This document shows, piece after piece, positions 29,790-37,912 of a DNA stretch of 46,554 bases. The stretch is from JBBIQV01 sp964555285 (GTDB taxonomy: Bacteria > Nitrospirota > Nitrospiria > Nitrospirales > Nitrospiraceae): contig CAZKRM010000028.1 in NCBI GenBank assembly GCA_964555285.1, positions 1-46,554 on the forward strand. Reading direction: 5' to 3'. Within the stretch, counting starts at the first letter, position 1; the number at the start of each line of letters is the position of its first letter. The position numbers were made by a program, and so were the translations under genes. The notes under the pieces are model-generated. The model had not been told where the DNA came from. It saw nothing but the letters and a program-made list of their open reading frames with translations, and did no database searches.

Positions 29790-31280
29790 TCACCGCTGTG
29801 AATACCACCGATAGCCCTTGGTCTCTGTGAAGGTCGGTTTCGGCGCGCCGCCTGGTTTTTCGAGCAGGAGCACTTTGAAGTCGAGGAGGCCGAACCAGGC
29901 GGGATCGGCGATGTCGTGGTAGTGGCAGCCCTGTAGTCGCAGAAGCATATCGCCGAGCGTTTGTTTGAGTTCGCCTTCCGTATAGGCCCGAACGGCGAAG
30001 GGCTTCCCGATGGCCTGGCAAAACCGCTGGATGGTGTAGGCGGCACCGGTACAGAGCACTTTCGTGTCCGGCTTGATGGCGAGGAACTCGGGCAATGAGA
30101 GGTAGCGTTCTTGAAACCCGAGCCAGCGCACGGCCTGGCGCAGGTGGCTGTACTGGACTTCATATTCCGTGTGGCCGGGCAGTTTGACCGGCGCCGGCCA
30201 GCCTTCTTCGATGCCAAACTCCGTGAGGAAGGCCCGTCCACCTGGTTTCAACACCCGCCAGACCTCCGCGACAAATCTGATCGGGCCGAGATTGAAGATC
30301 ATCGCTTCCGGCAGGTCGGTGCCGAGCGGCAATCGCAGGCGTCTGATCCAATCCAGCGCTTCCTGATGTTGCGGGGTGTCGCCTTTCCCCTCCGTGATTT
30401 CTCTGCGGGAGAGTTTCACCGGCGTCATGTCCGCCATGTTTTCATTGTCGATCACCAGGTCTACCGAGTTGTTCTTGAATGGCAGCCACTCCCCATTGCC
30501 GTGGGTGCCGCTGCAGGTCCAGCCTCCTGCACGGGCACGGGTCATTTGGAGCTTGAGAAACGGCCTGGTGACATCCAGCGAAATGTACGAGATGCCCTGC
30601 TTCTGAAACGGCAGGAGTTCCTGTCCTGATTCACGGGCGACGTATCCCAGCCCTCCGCCCACTTCGACGATGACGTTCGGTTTCGGAGTGAACCAGCCAA
30701 GACGACGGAGTTGCTTCATGAGGAGGCGGCCATACGTGAGCCCGCTCAATGCTGCGCTCGGTTCCCGGAACAGGTGGGACACCGTCGTCTCGATCAGATC
30801 GAAGTGGCCGTCGTCTTCCTGGCTGTCTTTCAGGTCGTGGGCGTGGAACTCGGCAAGGTGGTCTTCGCCCTCGAAGCCTTCCTGCCCGGACCAACCTTCG
30901 CGAATCTGCTGGAGCAAAATATCCCACTTCGCTTTGTGCCGGTGGCCGCCTGGTGGCTCGGCGCCGAAGTAGCAGAGCGAGTAGTTGGGTAAGGACCACC
31001 GCTGGAGGTGCCATTGCCCCGGCTGCCCATCCGGCCCGCAGACCCACTTGCCGTATTTTTCCAGGAGCGCGCCGACAGTGGTATGGCCGTTCATCGCCCC
31101 GAGCATTTCCACGCCGACCCGGTTGAGTCGGACGAGGGGAAGGTTGTCGTCAAGCGGGGCGAGCCACCATTCGTCGGGGCTGCGCTGGTAGGCGATAAGG
31201 TCGGGAATGCGCCAAGCCAGAAGATTCAGGACATCGCCGGTGAGGTTGAGCGGTTCTTGGACAATGGCCGTTGGCTTCAT
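29790..31280 (-). CDS. SAM-dependent methyltransferase with PqqD-like N-terminal domain
   Basis: About 496 residues are counted from ATG 31280; GTG 31304 would add eight. Residues 20-100 resemble PqqD/RiPP recognition elements: WWLAPLDDNLPLVRLNRVGVEM, then GAMNGHTTVGALLEKYG. From about 205 a class I methyltransferase fold follows: VIVEVGGGLGYVARE (SAM-binding motif I), ISYISLDVTRPFL, NNSVDLVIDNENMADM, PIRFVAEVWRVLKPGGRAFLTEFG. The tail PTFTETKGYRWYSQR is also kept in the upstream relics. PqqD-like domains bind leader peptides, so a role in peptide modification is possible, but no precursor gene is seen nearby. Confidence 0.75.
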   Translation of the reverse strand: MKPTAIVQEPLNLTGDVLNLLAWRIPDLIAYQRSPDEWWLAPLDDNLPLVRLNRVGVEMLGAMNGHTTVGALLEKYGKWVCGPDGQPGQWHLQRWSLPNYSLCYFGAEPPGGHRHKAKWDILLQQIREGWSGQEGFEGEDHLAEFHAHDLKDSQEDDGHFDLIETTVSHLFREPSAALSGLTYGRLLMKQLRRLGWFTPKPNVIVEVGGGLGYVARESGQELLPFQKQGISYISLDVTRPFLKLQMTRARAGGWTCSGTHGNGEWLPFKNNSVDLVIDNENMADMTPVKLSRREITEGKGDTPQHQEALDWIRRLRLPLGTDLPEAMIFNLGPIRFVAEVWRVLKPGGRAFLTEFGIEEGWPAPVKLPGHTEYEVQYSHLRQAVRWLGFQERYLSLPEFLAIKPDTKVLCTGAAYTIQRFCQAIGKPFAVRAYTEGELKQTLGDMLLRLQGCHYHDIADPAWFGLLDFKVLLLEKPGGAPKPTFTETKGYRWYSQR

Positions 31281-31329
31281 TGGTTGAGATAGGATGTTGA
31301 GCACCGCAGCCTACACGAGGCCATGCGGT

Positions 31330-31466
31330 TCACGCAAGAACCTGTTGGCGCAAGAGCGTGAAGCGTCATTCGTGAAGCGTATCTCGTGTAAGAGTCTCAA
31401 GTTGCGAGTTTCATGTTTCAAGTTGTTGACGAACTAGAAACTTGCAACGTGAAACCTGAAACTCTG
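31330..31466. repeat. Word repeats (GTGAAGCGT and CAAGTTGCGAGTTTCA types)
   Basis: One part repeats GCGTGAAGCGTCATTCGTGA and AGCGTATCTCGTG. The next pairs CTCAAGTTGCGAGTTTCATG and TTTCAAGTT with AACTTGCAACGTGAAACCTG and AAACTC. Together they fill the spacer between the methyltransferase start and the cupredoxin end. Confidence 0.55.
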
Positions 31467-31488
31467 ATTGAGATACGAACGACGAATT

Positions 31489-31860
31489 CTAGAGCTGGGA
31501 CGGGAAGGACTGCTCGGCGACGAGCAGCACCCCTCGCATGATGGGGTGCAAGCGGCAATGGTAGGCATAACGGCCGGGTGGAAGGCCGTGGAGGGTATAG
31601 CCGGCATTCGGCTCGATGATGTCGGAATCGAAGGCGCAGGGACTCCCATCCTCCACGCATCCATTGTGAGTGATCGTATGGTGGGTGGGGGTTGGGTTTT
31701 CCCACCGGATCGGCGTCTGAGCCGCCACGTTCGCGCTGGCCGGCACGAAGTAAGGGGACCCGCTGTCGATCAGGATGTGGACCTGTGGGGCATTGGCCAA
31801 ACTCGGCCAGGCGCCAAACGCCAGGAAAGAGCTCACGACAATAAGAATAAACGACTTCAT
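31489..31860 (-). CDS. Exported cupredoxin (plastocyanin-like)
   Basis: This 123-residue protein has a signal peptide (FILIVVSSFLAFGAWPSLANA). The mature part has a blue-copper fold: QTPIRWENPTPTHHTITHNG with the first ligand histidine, and GRYAYHCRLHPIMRGVLLV with the Cys-x3-His-x2-Met set of ligands. It should carry single electrons in the periplasm, or shuttle copper. Nitrite oxidisers have many cupredoxins, but this one is not beside respiratory genes, so its partner is unknown. Confidence 0.92.
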   Translation of the reverse strand: MKSFILIVVSSFLAFGAWPSLANAPQVHILIDSGSPYFVPASANVAAQTPIRWENPTPTHHTITHNGCVEDGSPCAFDSDIIEPNAGYTLHGLPPGRYAYHCRLHPIMRGVLLVAEQSFPSQL

Positions 31861-32348
31861 GCGACCCCCATCGGAACGGAACCAGCCCTTGTCTCTCTAC
31901 CTATTTTCGATGCTCTTCCGCAAAAAAGGATTCATGGCCCATCCGCCGGCGGAACTCTCCTCATTTTAGCATGTTTCGACCATGGAAATGTCCGCTGTCG
32001 GAGCTTTCTCTGTTTCTCTGGACTGAGGCCGTTTCGTGCATCAGCCTGTGGAGTCGGGGAGCTATCGGACTCTTGACGAAGCCCGCGATCTGGACCATGC
32101 TGCGATCCTCGGCGCTTGCCTGATGATTTGCCAGGGCGGATCCTTGTTCTATGAGGGGGCCGGGCACTCACAAGGGCGCCGACAGGCTTCCGGCGATGAC
32201 CAACATGCGGGTTGAGCCCTGAAGGGCTCAACGATCCGTCTTCCGGTTCGGCAAGAGAGAAGCGGTTGCAACGCCCTGGTGGTTCATGCTAGATGGAGGC
32301 CGCAAAAATTCTGATGCCGTGTGGCAGCCAGGTGAGAGGAGAAAACGG
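31861..32348. other. No supported gene
   Basis: Open frames up to about 100 codons exist but none has a recognisable domain or ribosome binding site. A small perfect hairpin, TTGAGCCCT-GA-AGGGCTCAA (about 32213-32232), lies near the middle without a T tract. The last 20 bp carry the ribosome binding site of the histone-like gene (GAGAGGAG). Confidence 0.4.
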
Positions 32349-32783
32349 ATGGCAAAGAAAAGGGGGAAGGCCGTGAAAAAGAAAGTCGCGAAGAAGAAGG
32401 CCGCGCCGAAGGCAAGCGTGAAGGCCAAAGCCAAGAAGGCGGTGGCCAAGAAGAGCGTGAAGAAACAGACCGCCGTCAAGCCGAAAAAGGCCAAAGGGAA
32501 GGAAAGGGCTCCCAAGAAAGTTGCGGCGAAGACCAAGAAGCCGGTAACAGTCCCCGCTGTTGCCGAGCCGAAGCCCGTCGCTTCGAAGCCCCAACTTCCG
32601 GTCGTGGAGCCGTCCCATCCAGACCTCGATGAGGAGGTGCAGGAAGAACTCGACATGACCGAGGAGATCGATAGCGAGGTGCAGGAGGACCTTGCGCTGG
32701 AAGAGGATGACGACGACGATGTCGATTACCTCGAAAAGTCCGAGGACCTGCTCGACGACAACGACGACTATCGCAATAACTAG
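32349..32783 (+). CDS. Histone H1-like, charge-polarised protein
   Basis: It has 144 residues from ATG 32349, with GAGAGGAG upstream. The first 75 residues are lysine- and alanine-rich with KKAA/KAKKA repeats, as in histone H1-like (Hc1/AlgP-type) tails. A proline-valine stretch of about 25 follows, and the last 50 residues are strongly acidic (LDEEVQEELDMTEEIDSEVQ, then LEEDDDDDVDYLE). The basic part should bind DNA or RNA and the acidic part may shield it or dock a partner. Such low-complexity proteins are weakly assigned by homology. No operon partner is visible. Confidence 0.8.
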   Translation: MAKKRGKAVKKKVAKKKAAPKASVKAKAKKAVAKKSVKKQTAVKPKKAKGKERAPKKVAAKTKKPVTVPAVAEPKPVASKPQLPVVEPSHPDLDEEVQEELDMTEEIDSEVQEDLALEEDDDDDVDYLEKSEDLLDDNDDYRNN

Positions 32784-32940
32784 CCGGTCGCTCGTTCTCA
32801 GTTTCCGTTGGGCTGCCCCCGAAGACCGACCGTCGGTGTGACTGCTTCTGATGAGTCGGTCGCTCGCGAGCGGTCCGGCGGATGAGTCGCAGGATCACGG
32901 CTTTTCAGACCCTCGTGTTGGTCTCAACCGCCCACCCGTG

Positions 32941-32966
32941 ACGCGCATGAATCAATCGCGTTTTTT
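32941..32966 (+). terminator. Possible weak intrinsic terminator
   Basis: ACGCG and CGCGT flank an 11-nt loop and the stem runs into TTTTTT. Only 5 bp pair, so this is a weak candidate for ending the transcript of the histone-like gene. Confidence 0.3.
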
Positions 32967-33023
32967 GTTCCGCTGGATGTTCGCCCATCGCGGAGATGCT
33001 TGCGCATGGGAATACCTGCCTCT

Positions 33024-33467
33024 ATGAGCCATTTCCTTTTTGTGGCGGGGGCGCTGCGCGAGCGGAGTTCGAGCGAAAGCGCCGAACTGCAACTCGCGCA
33101 CAATCTGTGGGGACTCCGTACCGCGCTCATTCACGACAATGTACAGAAGTACCTGACGAGCGATGCATGCGGTCTAGTGTATGTGCTCAAGTCTGGTCTC
33201 TGCGCCCATTTCAAGATTGTCTCCGGTGTCCTGCCCTTTCAGCAGTTGGACGAACTCTTGAAAGATGAGCTGCGGACCGAGGCCCGGCACGGCTTTGTAC
33301 GAGTGGAACTCTTGCGCCGCTGGGAATCATCACCGGCTGAGAGTCATGCCTTGTTGCAGGAGGAGCTATCTGTCAGGGACCAGGCAGAACTGACCCGCCG
33401 GTTGGCGCTGGGCATGCATCGGCTGACGGAAGAGGAGTACCGGGCGGTGCTGGCGAGGCTGGCATGA
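33024..33467 (+). CDS. Hypothetical protein with gamma-glutamylcyclotransferase-like start
   Basis: It has 147 residues from ATG 33024; an upstream TTG at 33000 is less likely. The start MSHFLFVAGALRERSSSESAELQL recalls the YxxGxL pattern of the gamma-glutamylcyclotransferase/AIG2 fold, and VLPFQQLDELLKDE and FVRVELLRRWESS would fit the later part. The key tyrosine and glutamate are not clear, so I treat the family as a guess. It is convergent with the Lon-like protease gene. Confidence 0.55.
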   Translation: MSHFLFVAGALRERSSSESAELQLAHNLWGLRTALIHDNVQKYLTSDACGLVYVLKSGLCAHFKIVSGVLPFQQLDELLKDELRTEARHGFVRVELLRRWESSPAESHALLQEELSVRDQAELTRRLALGMHRLTEEEYRAVLARLA

Positions 33468-33489
33468 ACTGCGGGAGCGACGGAGATCG

Positions 33490-34158
33490 TCAGATTCTCC
33501 GGCCTGTCATGAACTCGTACGCGTCGTCGATGGTACCCACCTCTTTGATCTCCACATTCAGTTCGAATCCCAAGCGTACGAGACTCCAACGTGCATCTTG
33601 GAGTTGGCCGGCTGGAATGAGGATGGTGCGGTATCCTTCGCGGGCCGCCGCCCGCATCTTATCCGGAATCGCTCCCACATGACCGATTGTGCCGTCCGGC
33701 TGAATGGTGCCTGTCAAGGCCACACCTCGCCGGACGGTCTCCCCTCGGAACATTGCGATCAATCCCACGGCCATTGCCGCGCCGGCGCTGGGACCGTCGC
33801 TCGCGGTCGGCAGGTACGCGATACCTTGTACGGTCACCGTGCCGGTATGAGAGAGGGAGGGAGTGCGTTCGATTGCGTAGCGGAAGGCCGCGACCAACGA
33901 GTCGAGATTACCTTTTCCCAAGGTGACTCCACCGTGCCTCCACTGAAGGGTGATGGGATCCGGGGAAGTTTTTTGGTCCCAGTGGAAGAGCATGATCTCG
34001 AACACGCCCTGGTCGTTCGCCCGAAAGGCGGCCAAGACCGGCATTTCCACGATGAACTCTCCAGCAGCGGGCGATGCGAGCATGGTCAGCGTAAGCAGAA
34101 CGGCCATCAAAGGCCGGGCACCACGTGAGCGAATTGCCTGCCCAGTCTGTCGAGACAT
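33490..34158 (-). CDS. Secreted Lon-type (S16) serine protease domain
   Basis: It has 222 residues from ATG 34158; the reading upstream to 34308 has no family content. A signal peptide lies at about residues 20-35 (PLMAVLLTLTMLASPAAG). The rest is a stand-alone Lon proteolytic domain: VTVQGIAYLPTASDGPSAGAAMAVGLIAM with the catalytic Ser, GVALTGTIQPDGTIGHVGAIPDKMRAAAREG with the catalytic Lys, and a final VGTIDDAYEFM. No ATPase domain is present, so it cannot unfold substrates itself. An exported, ATPase-free S16 protease suggests envelope quality control or processing. Confidence 0.85.
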   Translation of the reverse strand: MSRQTGQAIRSRGARPLMAVLLTLTMLASPAAGEFIVEMPVLAAFRANDQGVFEIMLFHWDQKTSPDPITLQWRHGGVTLGKGNLDSLVAAFRYAIERTPSLSHTGTVTVQGIAYLPTASDGPSAGAAMAVGLIAMFRGETVRRGVALTGTIQPDGTIGHVGAIPDKMRAAAREGYRTILIPAGQLQDARWSLVRLGFELNVEIKEVGTIDDAYEFMTGRRI

Positions 34159-34274
34159 ACGCGTTCTCCCCTCTTGGCTTCTGGCGGTATTGTAAGAGAA
34201 GGGGGCGCAAGCACCAACGTTTTGCTGGAATTGTGCCTTGCAGCCCTGCGCGGTGATTCCGTATAAGGAACGAC

Positions 34275-35345
34275 ATGCGCGTGATGCTTTGGGCCCGGCT
34301 CGTGGCAACGGCCGTGTGTCTGTCGCCTCTGTCCGCGTCGGCGGCCTGTACGGAAGAGCCGGCTCTTACCACTGAACACGTCCTCTGGAAACATCTCGGC
34401 AAGGACTGCTCGGATCAGGAGCGTATACGTCGAGCCGTGACGGGCGAGGAGATTCTTGCCGCCTTGAACGCCGGCAAGGGGATCGATCTTGCCGGCGTGG
34501 TTGTGGCGGGCGACGTGATCCTCGATGCGTTGCCGACACAGCCGATGGAGAAGCTGGCTGGGTTCTCTCACTCAGAGTTGGATGCGATTCGATCCCTCGA
34601 CGTGAGCGAGGTGCGGCTCATCGCTGGACCGCTGTCCATTCGGGATTCCGATGTCAAAGGGACGCTCGCCACGAAGTTGAAAGATGGCTACCTTGTGATT
34701 CGTGGGCCGGTGACGCTGACCGGGACGACGTTCGAACAACCGGTCGACTTCTCTCAGACGCTGTTTCTGGGGCCTGTCGATGGAGCGGACTCCATTTTCC
34801 TCAGGGAAGCCTATTTTATCAGCGGGCGCTTTTTGCAGCCGGTTCGTTTCGCCAAAACGGCGTTTGGTCCACACAGCCGGTTCCATCGGGCGCATTTTTA
34901 CGACGTAGTCAATTTTCAACAGGCTGGATTCAGCGGGTTGTCGGAATTTCTGGAGGTCACCTTCGACAAGGAGGTGAATCTCTCACAGACCTATTTCAAG
35001 CAGGGGACAGGATTTTCAGGTGCTCGGTTCCGTGCCCTCCTCGATTTCTCGGAGGCGGTCTTCGATCGAGAAGCGTTCTTCACGTTCACCGTCTTTGAAG
35101 GAGACGCCTACTTCCGCCGAGCCACGTTCCGGTCGGTTGCGGATTTTTCGGATGCCGAGTTCAAGGGAGTGGACGACTTCGCGAAAGTGCTTTTTGAGCA
35201 GGCGCCGCGATTTGTTCGGGTCAAGCGACCGGCAGAGGGAGCGAGGCCTCTTGGTTTGCAGAACCCAAACCTCCAGCTTGCGATTACCCTCTCCTTGCTC
35301 CTCTTTTCCGCGTTGCTGGTGGTCTACCTGATGAGGTCACGATAG
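34275..35345 (+). CDS. Exported pentapeptide-like repeat protein with C-terminal membrane anchor
   Basis: This 356-residue protein has a signal peptide (RLVATAVCLSPLSASA) and a final membrane helix (LQLAITLSLLLFSALLVVYLM). Residues about 145-315 repeat an A/F-x-F-x-x-A-x-F rhythm: TTFEQPVDFSQTLFLG, TAFGPHSRFHRAHFYD, ARFRALLDFSEAVFDRE, ATFRSVADFSDAEFKG. This matches pentapeptide-repeat right-handed helices. Such proteins are rigid scaffolds; the partner is not known. It is divergent from the Lon-like gene, with about 115 bp of shared control region. Confidence 0.8.
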   Translation: MRVMLWARLVATAVCLSPLSASAACTEEPALTTEHVLWKHLGKDCSDQERIRRAVTGEEILAALNAGKGIDLAGVVVAGDVILDALPTQPMEKLAGFSHSELDAIRSLDVSEVRLIAGPLSIRDSDVKGTLATKLKDGYLVIRGPVTLTGTTFEQPVDFSQTLFLGPVDGADSIFLREAYFISGRFLQPVRFAKTAFGPHSRFHRAHFYDVVNFQQAGFSGLSEFLEVTFDKEVNLSQTYFKQGTGFSGARFRALLDFSEAVFDREAFFTFTVFEGDAYFRRATFRSVADFSDAEFKGVDDFAKVLFEQAPRFVRVKRPAEGARPLGLQNPNLQLAITLSLLLFSALLVVYLMRSR

Positions 35346-35453
35346 CCGGCCTTCCTGTTTCGTTCGAGGCCCTACATATAGAGATTCAGGCTTGCTCGGA
35401 CCACCATAAGCTGGTATAAGGGACAAATTTTACAGGCAGGGGCACCCTTGGAC

Positions 35454-36239
35454 ATGGAACAAGACGAGCTGGGGTACAAGATTCGGGTCGAGAAATTTGA
35501 AGGTCCCTTGGACCTGCTCTTGCACCTCATCAAGAAGAGCGAGATCAACATCTATGACATCCCCATCGCCATGATTGCGCAGCAATATCTGGACTATCTG
35601 ACGGCGATGAAGTCGTTGAACCTGGCGGTCGCCGGCGAGTTTCTCGTCATGGCGGCCACCTTGCTGCACATCAAGTCGAGGATGTTGCTGCCTCCGGATG
35701 AGTCGGCGGAGGATGAGGAGGACGGGCCCGATCCGCGCGAAGAGCTCGTCCGCCGGCTGTTGGAATACAAGCAATTCAAGGAAGCGGCCCGGCAATTGGA
35801 CGGGCAGGAGCGCCTGTGGCGGGAGATCTATAGCCGGGAATCGGCGCCGCCCGAGCCGGTCGAATCCGAAGACACGCTGCTGGAACATGTGTCGTTGTTC
35901 GATCTGGTCGATGCGCTGCAGGGCATGTTGAATCGAAATCCCGGCAAGCAACTGATCGAGATCGTCCCGGATAATCTGACGGTTCGCGACCGGATGAACG
36001 CGATTCTGGAATCCTTGGAAGGCCAAGACGCCGTCACCTTCGCCTCGCTGTTCGAAGAGTCGTGTCATCGGCTCGTGGTTATCGTCACGTTCCTCGCGCT
36101 GCTCGAGCTGATCCGCCTGCGGGTCGCCCGTGTGTTCCAAGCTGAAACCTTCGGGCCCATTCTGGTGTCACGCGCGTTTTCGTTGGTGGCAGAAACAGAG
36201 TCCGTCGATATCGAGGAGGCGGAATGGAGGAATCTATGA
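35454..36239 (+). CDS. scpA: Segregation and condensation protein A
   Basis: ScpA is the kleisin that bridges SMC heads in chromosome condensation. It has 261 residues from ATG 35454; TTG 35448 is also possible. It shows VEKFEGPLDLLLHLIKKSEINIYDIPIAMIAQQYLDYL near the start, EFLVMAATLLHIKSRMLLP, EELVRRLLEYKQFKEAARQL and a C-terminal winged helix with FLALLELIRLRVARVFQAE. Its stop overlaps the scpB start (ATGA). The smc gene is elsewhere. Confidence 0.96.
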   Translation: MEQDELGYKIRVEKFEGPLDLLLHLIKKSEINIYDIPIAMIAQQYLDYLTAMKSLNLAVAGEFLVMAATLLHIKSRMLLPPDESAEDEEDGPDPREELVRRLLEYKQFKEAARQLDGQERLWREIYSRESAPPEPVESEDTLLEHVSLFDLVDALQGMLNRNPGKQLIEIVPDNLTVRDRMNAILESLEGQDAVTFASLFEESCHRLVVIVTFLALLELIRLRVARVFQAETFGPILVSRAFSLVAETESVDIEEAEWRNL

Positions 36240-37093
36240 GCACGATCGCAGACCTGGCGGCCGACGCAAAAGAGTTGGCTGAAGCCTGCGCGGAAGCGTT
36301 CCAGGCGGAATCCCGCATCGACGAGGCTGTTCCGGCTGAAGCTCCCGTGAACGGGACCGGGGCCGCTCCATCGAGTCTTCTACCCGAGGTCCAAGAGGAG
36401 CGTGAGCTTAAGGGGATTCTCGAAGCGGTGCTCTTTGTGTCGCCGGAGCCCGTTCCCGTCGTGCGCCTGGTGACGCTCTTGGGTTCGGTCACGAAGACGG
36501 AAGTGGAACAGGCCTTGGCCGGCTTGCAGCGGGATTTGGAACAAGAAGGCCGCGGCTTGCAACTCGCCCACATTGCAGGGGGCTATCGCCTCGTGACCAA
36601 GCAGGAGTATGCGCCCTGGATCAAACGCCTTGAGAAAGCCAAGGCAGCGCCGAAGTTGTCGCGGTCGGCCCTCGAGTCGCTGGCGATCATTGCCTACAAG
36701 CAGCCGGTTGTCCGGGGGGAGATTGAAGAGATCCGCGGGGTGGAGACGTCCGGTGTGCTCCGTACCTTGCTCGAGCGCAAGCTTGTGCGCATTGTGGGGC
36801 GAAAGGAAGTGCCGGGACGCCCCATCATGTATGGGACCACCAGGTTCTTCCTGGAGCATTTTGGTCTCCGCGATCTGTCCGAGCTGCCGCCCTTGCGCGA
36901 GTTCAAAGAGCTGGGCGAATCCGAGCAGGCTAGTTTGCCGATCGAAGAAGACGTGGTTCCTGTGGAGACCAATGGGAGCGCTGCGACAGATGATCCATCA
37001 GATCGAGAAGAGTTCAGCGCTCATGTGGATGAGTCCACGGTGCAATCCGAGGTGGAGGACTCCCTGGTCCCTGAACCTGTCGAGCAGGCGTAA
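36236..37093 (+). CDS. scpB: Segregation and condensation protein B
   Basis: ScpB dimers bind ScpA and stabilise SMC. It has 285 residues from ATG 36236, with GGAGG six bases upstream; ATG 36224 is an alternative. A 55-residue acidic extension precedes the family core: LKGILEAVLFVSPEPVPVVRL, LEQEGRGLQLAHIAGGYRLVTK, RSALESLAIIAYKQPVVRGEIEEIRGV and GRPIMYGTTRFFLEHFGL. A long acidic tail follows. Both extensions are beyond typical ScpB length and look disordered. Confidence 0.96.
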   Translation: MSTIADLAADAKELAEACAEAFQAESRIDEAVPAEAPVNGTGAAPSSLLPEVQEERELKGILEAVLFVSPEPVPVVRLVTLLGSVTKTEVEQALAGLQRDLEQEGRGLQLAHIAGGYRLVTKQEYAPWIKRLEKAKAAPKLSRSALESLAIIAYKQPVVRGEIEEIRGVETSGVLRTLLERKLVRIVGRKEVPGRPIMYGTTRFFLEHFGLRDLSELPPLREFKELGESEQASLPIEEDVVPVETNGSAATDDPSDREEFSAHVDESTVQSEVEDSLVPEPVEQA

Positions 37094-37267
37094 TCGCCTA
37101 ACCGCCCACTCTAATTTCTATCCCTTTCGCACCACACAATCAGGACAGCCGGCCTGTTCGAGTTATCCGCTTCCGGCCGACCTGTCTGTGTTGCATGTGC
37201 CTGCCCAAGAATCTGTGACGGCGTTGCGGCGAAGGCTTTCTTTCCCCGACCGCTGAGAAGGTTCGAG

Positions 37268-37882
37268 ATGGCATTCGCAGGCTACCTGTGTACAAACACA
37301 GCGGAATTAACGTTGAAGCCTCAATCTCGCACCGTCGCGTTCAATAAACCCTATGGGGTGCTGCCCTGCTTTACCGATGCGAAGGGGCGGCCGACGTTGG
37401 CCGATTACGTGACGATTCCAGGAGTCTATGCGGCCGGGCGACTCGATCTGGATAGCGAGGGGCTGATGCTGCTGACGTCGGATGGCCCGTTGGCGCATCA
37501 GATTACGGACCCGCAGCACAAGATGCCGAAAGTGTATCTGGCACAGGTGGAGCGCATCCCGAACGATGAGGCTTTGGAGCAGCTACGAAGGGGAGTGATG
37601 CTGAACGGCAAGAAGACCAGGCCTGCCGATGTGCGTCTGCTACCGGATAATCCGAAGTTGCCCGACCGTCCTGTGTCTATCCGGTTCCGCAAAAACGTGC
37701 CGACGGCTTGGTTGGAAATCACGCTGCGCGAGGGTCTCAACCGCCAAGTCCGGCGTATGACCGCCGCCGTGGGGCATCCGACGTTGCGACTCGTTCGGAT
37801 TGCCATCGGGCCGATTAGCCTTGGGGACCTGAAGCCGGGTGAGTGGCGGGTACTTCCTCGTGATGAGATTGAGCAGATTTAA
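37268..37882 (+). CDS. rluE: 23S rRNA pseudouridine synthase, RluE type
   Basis: This RsuA/RluB/E/F-family enzyme isomerises a uridine in 23S rRNA. It has 204 residues from ATG 37268. The start TVAFNKPYGVLPCFTDAKGRPTLADYV and the catalytic AGRLDLDSEGLMLLTSDG with its Asp are typical, as are KVYLAQVERIP, ITLREGLNRQVRRMTAAVGHPTLRLVRIAIGPISLGDLKPGEWR. It lacks an N-terminal S4 domain, as RluE does. Part of its 3' end is duplicated at 38731-39077. Confidence 0.93.
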   Translation: MAFAGYLCTNTAELTLKPQSRTVAFNKPYGVLPCFTDAKGRPTLADYVTIPGVYAAGRLDLDSEGLMLLTSDGPLAHQITDPQHKMPKVYLAQVERIPNDEALEQLRRGVMLNGKKTRPADVRLLPDNPKLPDRPVSIRFRKNVPTAWLEITLREGLNRQVRRMTAAVGHPTLRLVRIAIGPISLGDLKPGEWRVLPRDEIEQI

Positions 37883-37912
37883 TTGTGAACGCCGTTTTTG
37901 TGGAGGCTGAAG

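Noticed and set aside
4174..31466. Word repeats as a CRISPR array
   Set aside because: There is no constant repeat with unique spacers of regular length, and no cas genes are present.
32212..32232. Hairpin TTGAGCCCT/AGGGCTCAA as a terminator
   Set aside because: It has no T tract and no gene ends just before it.
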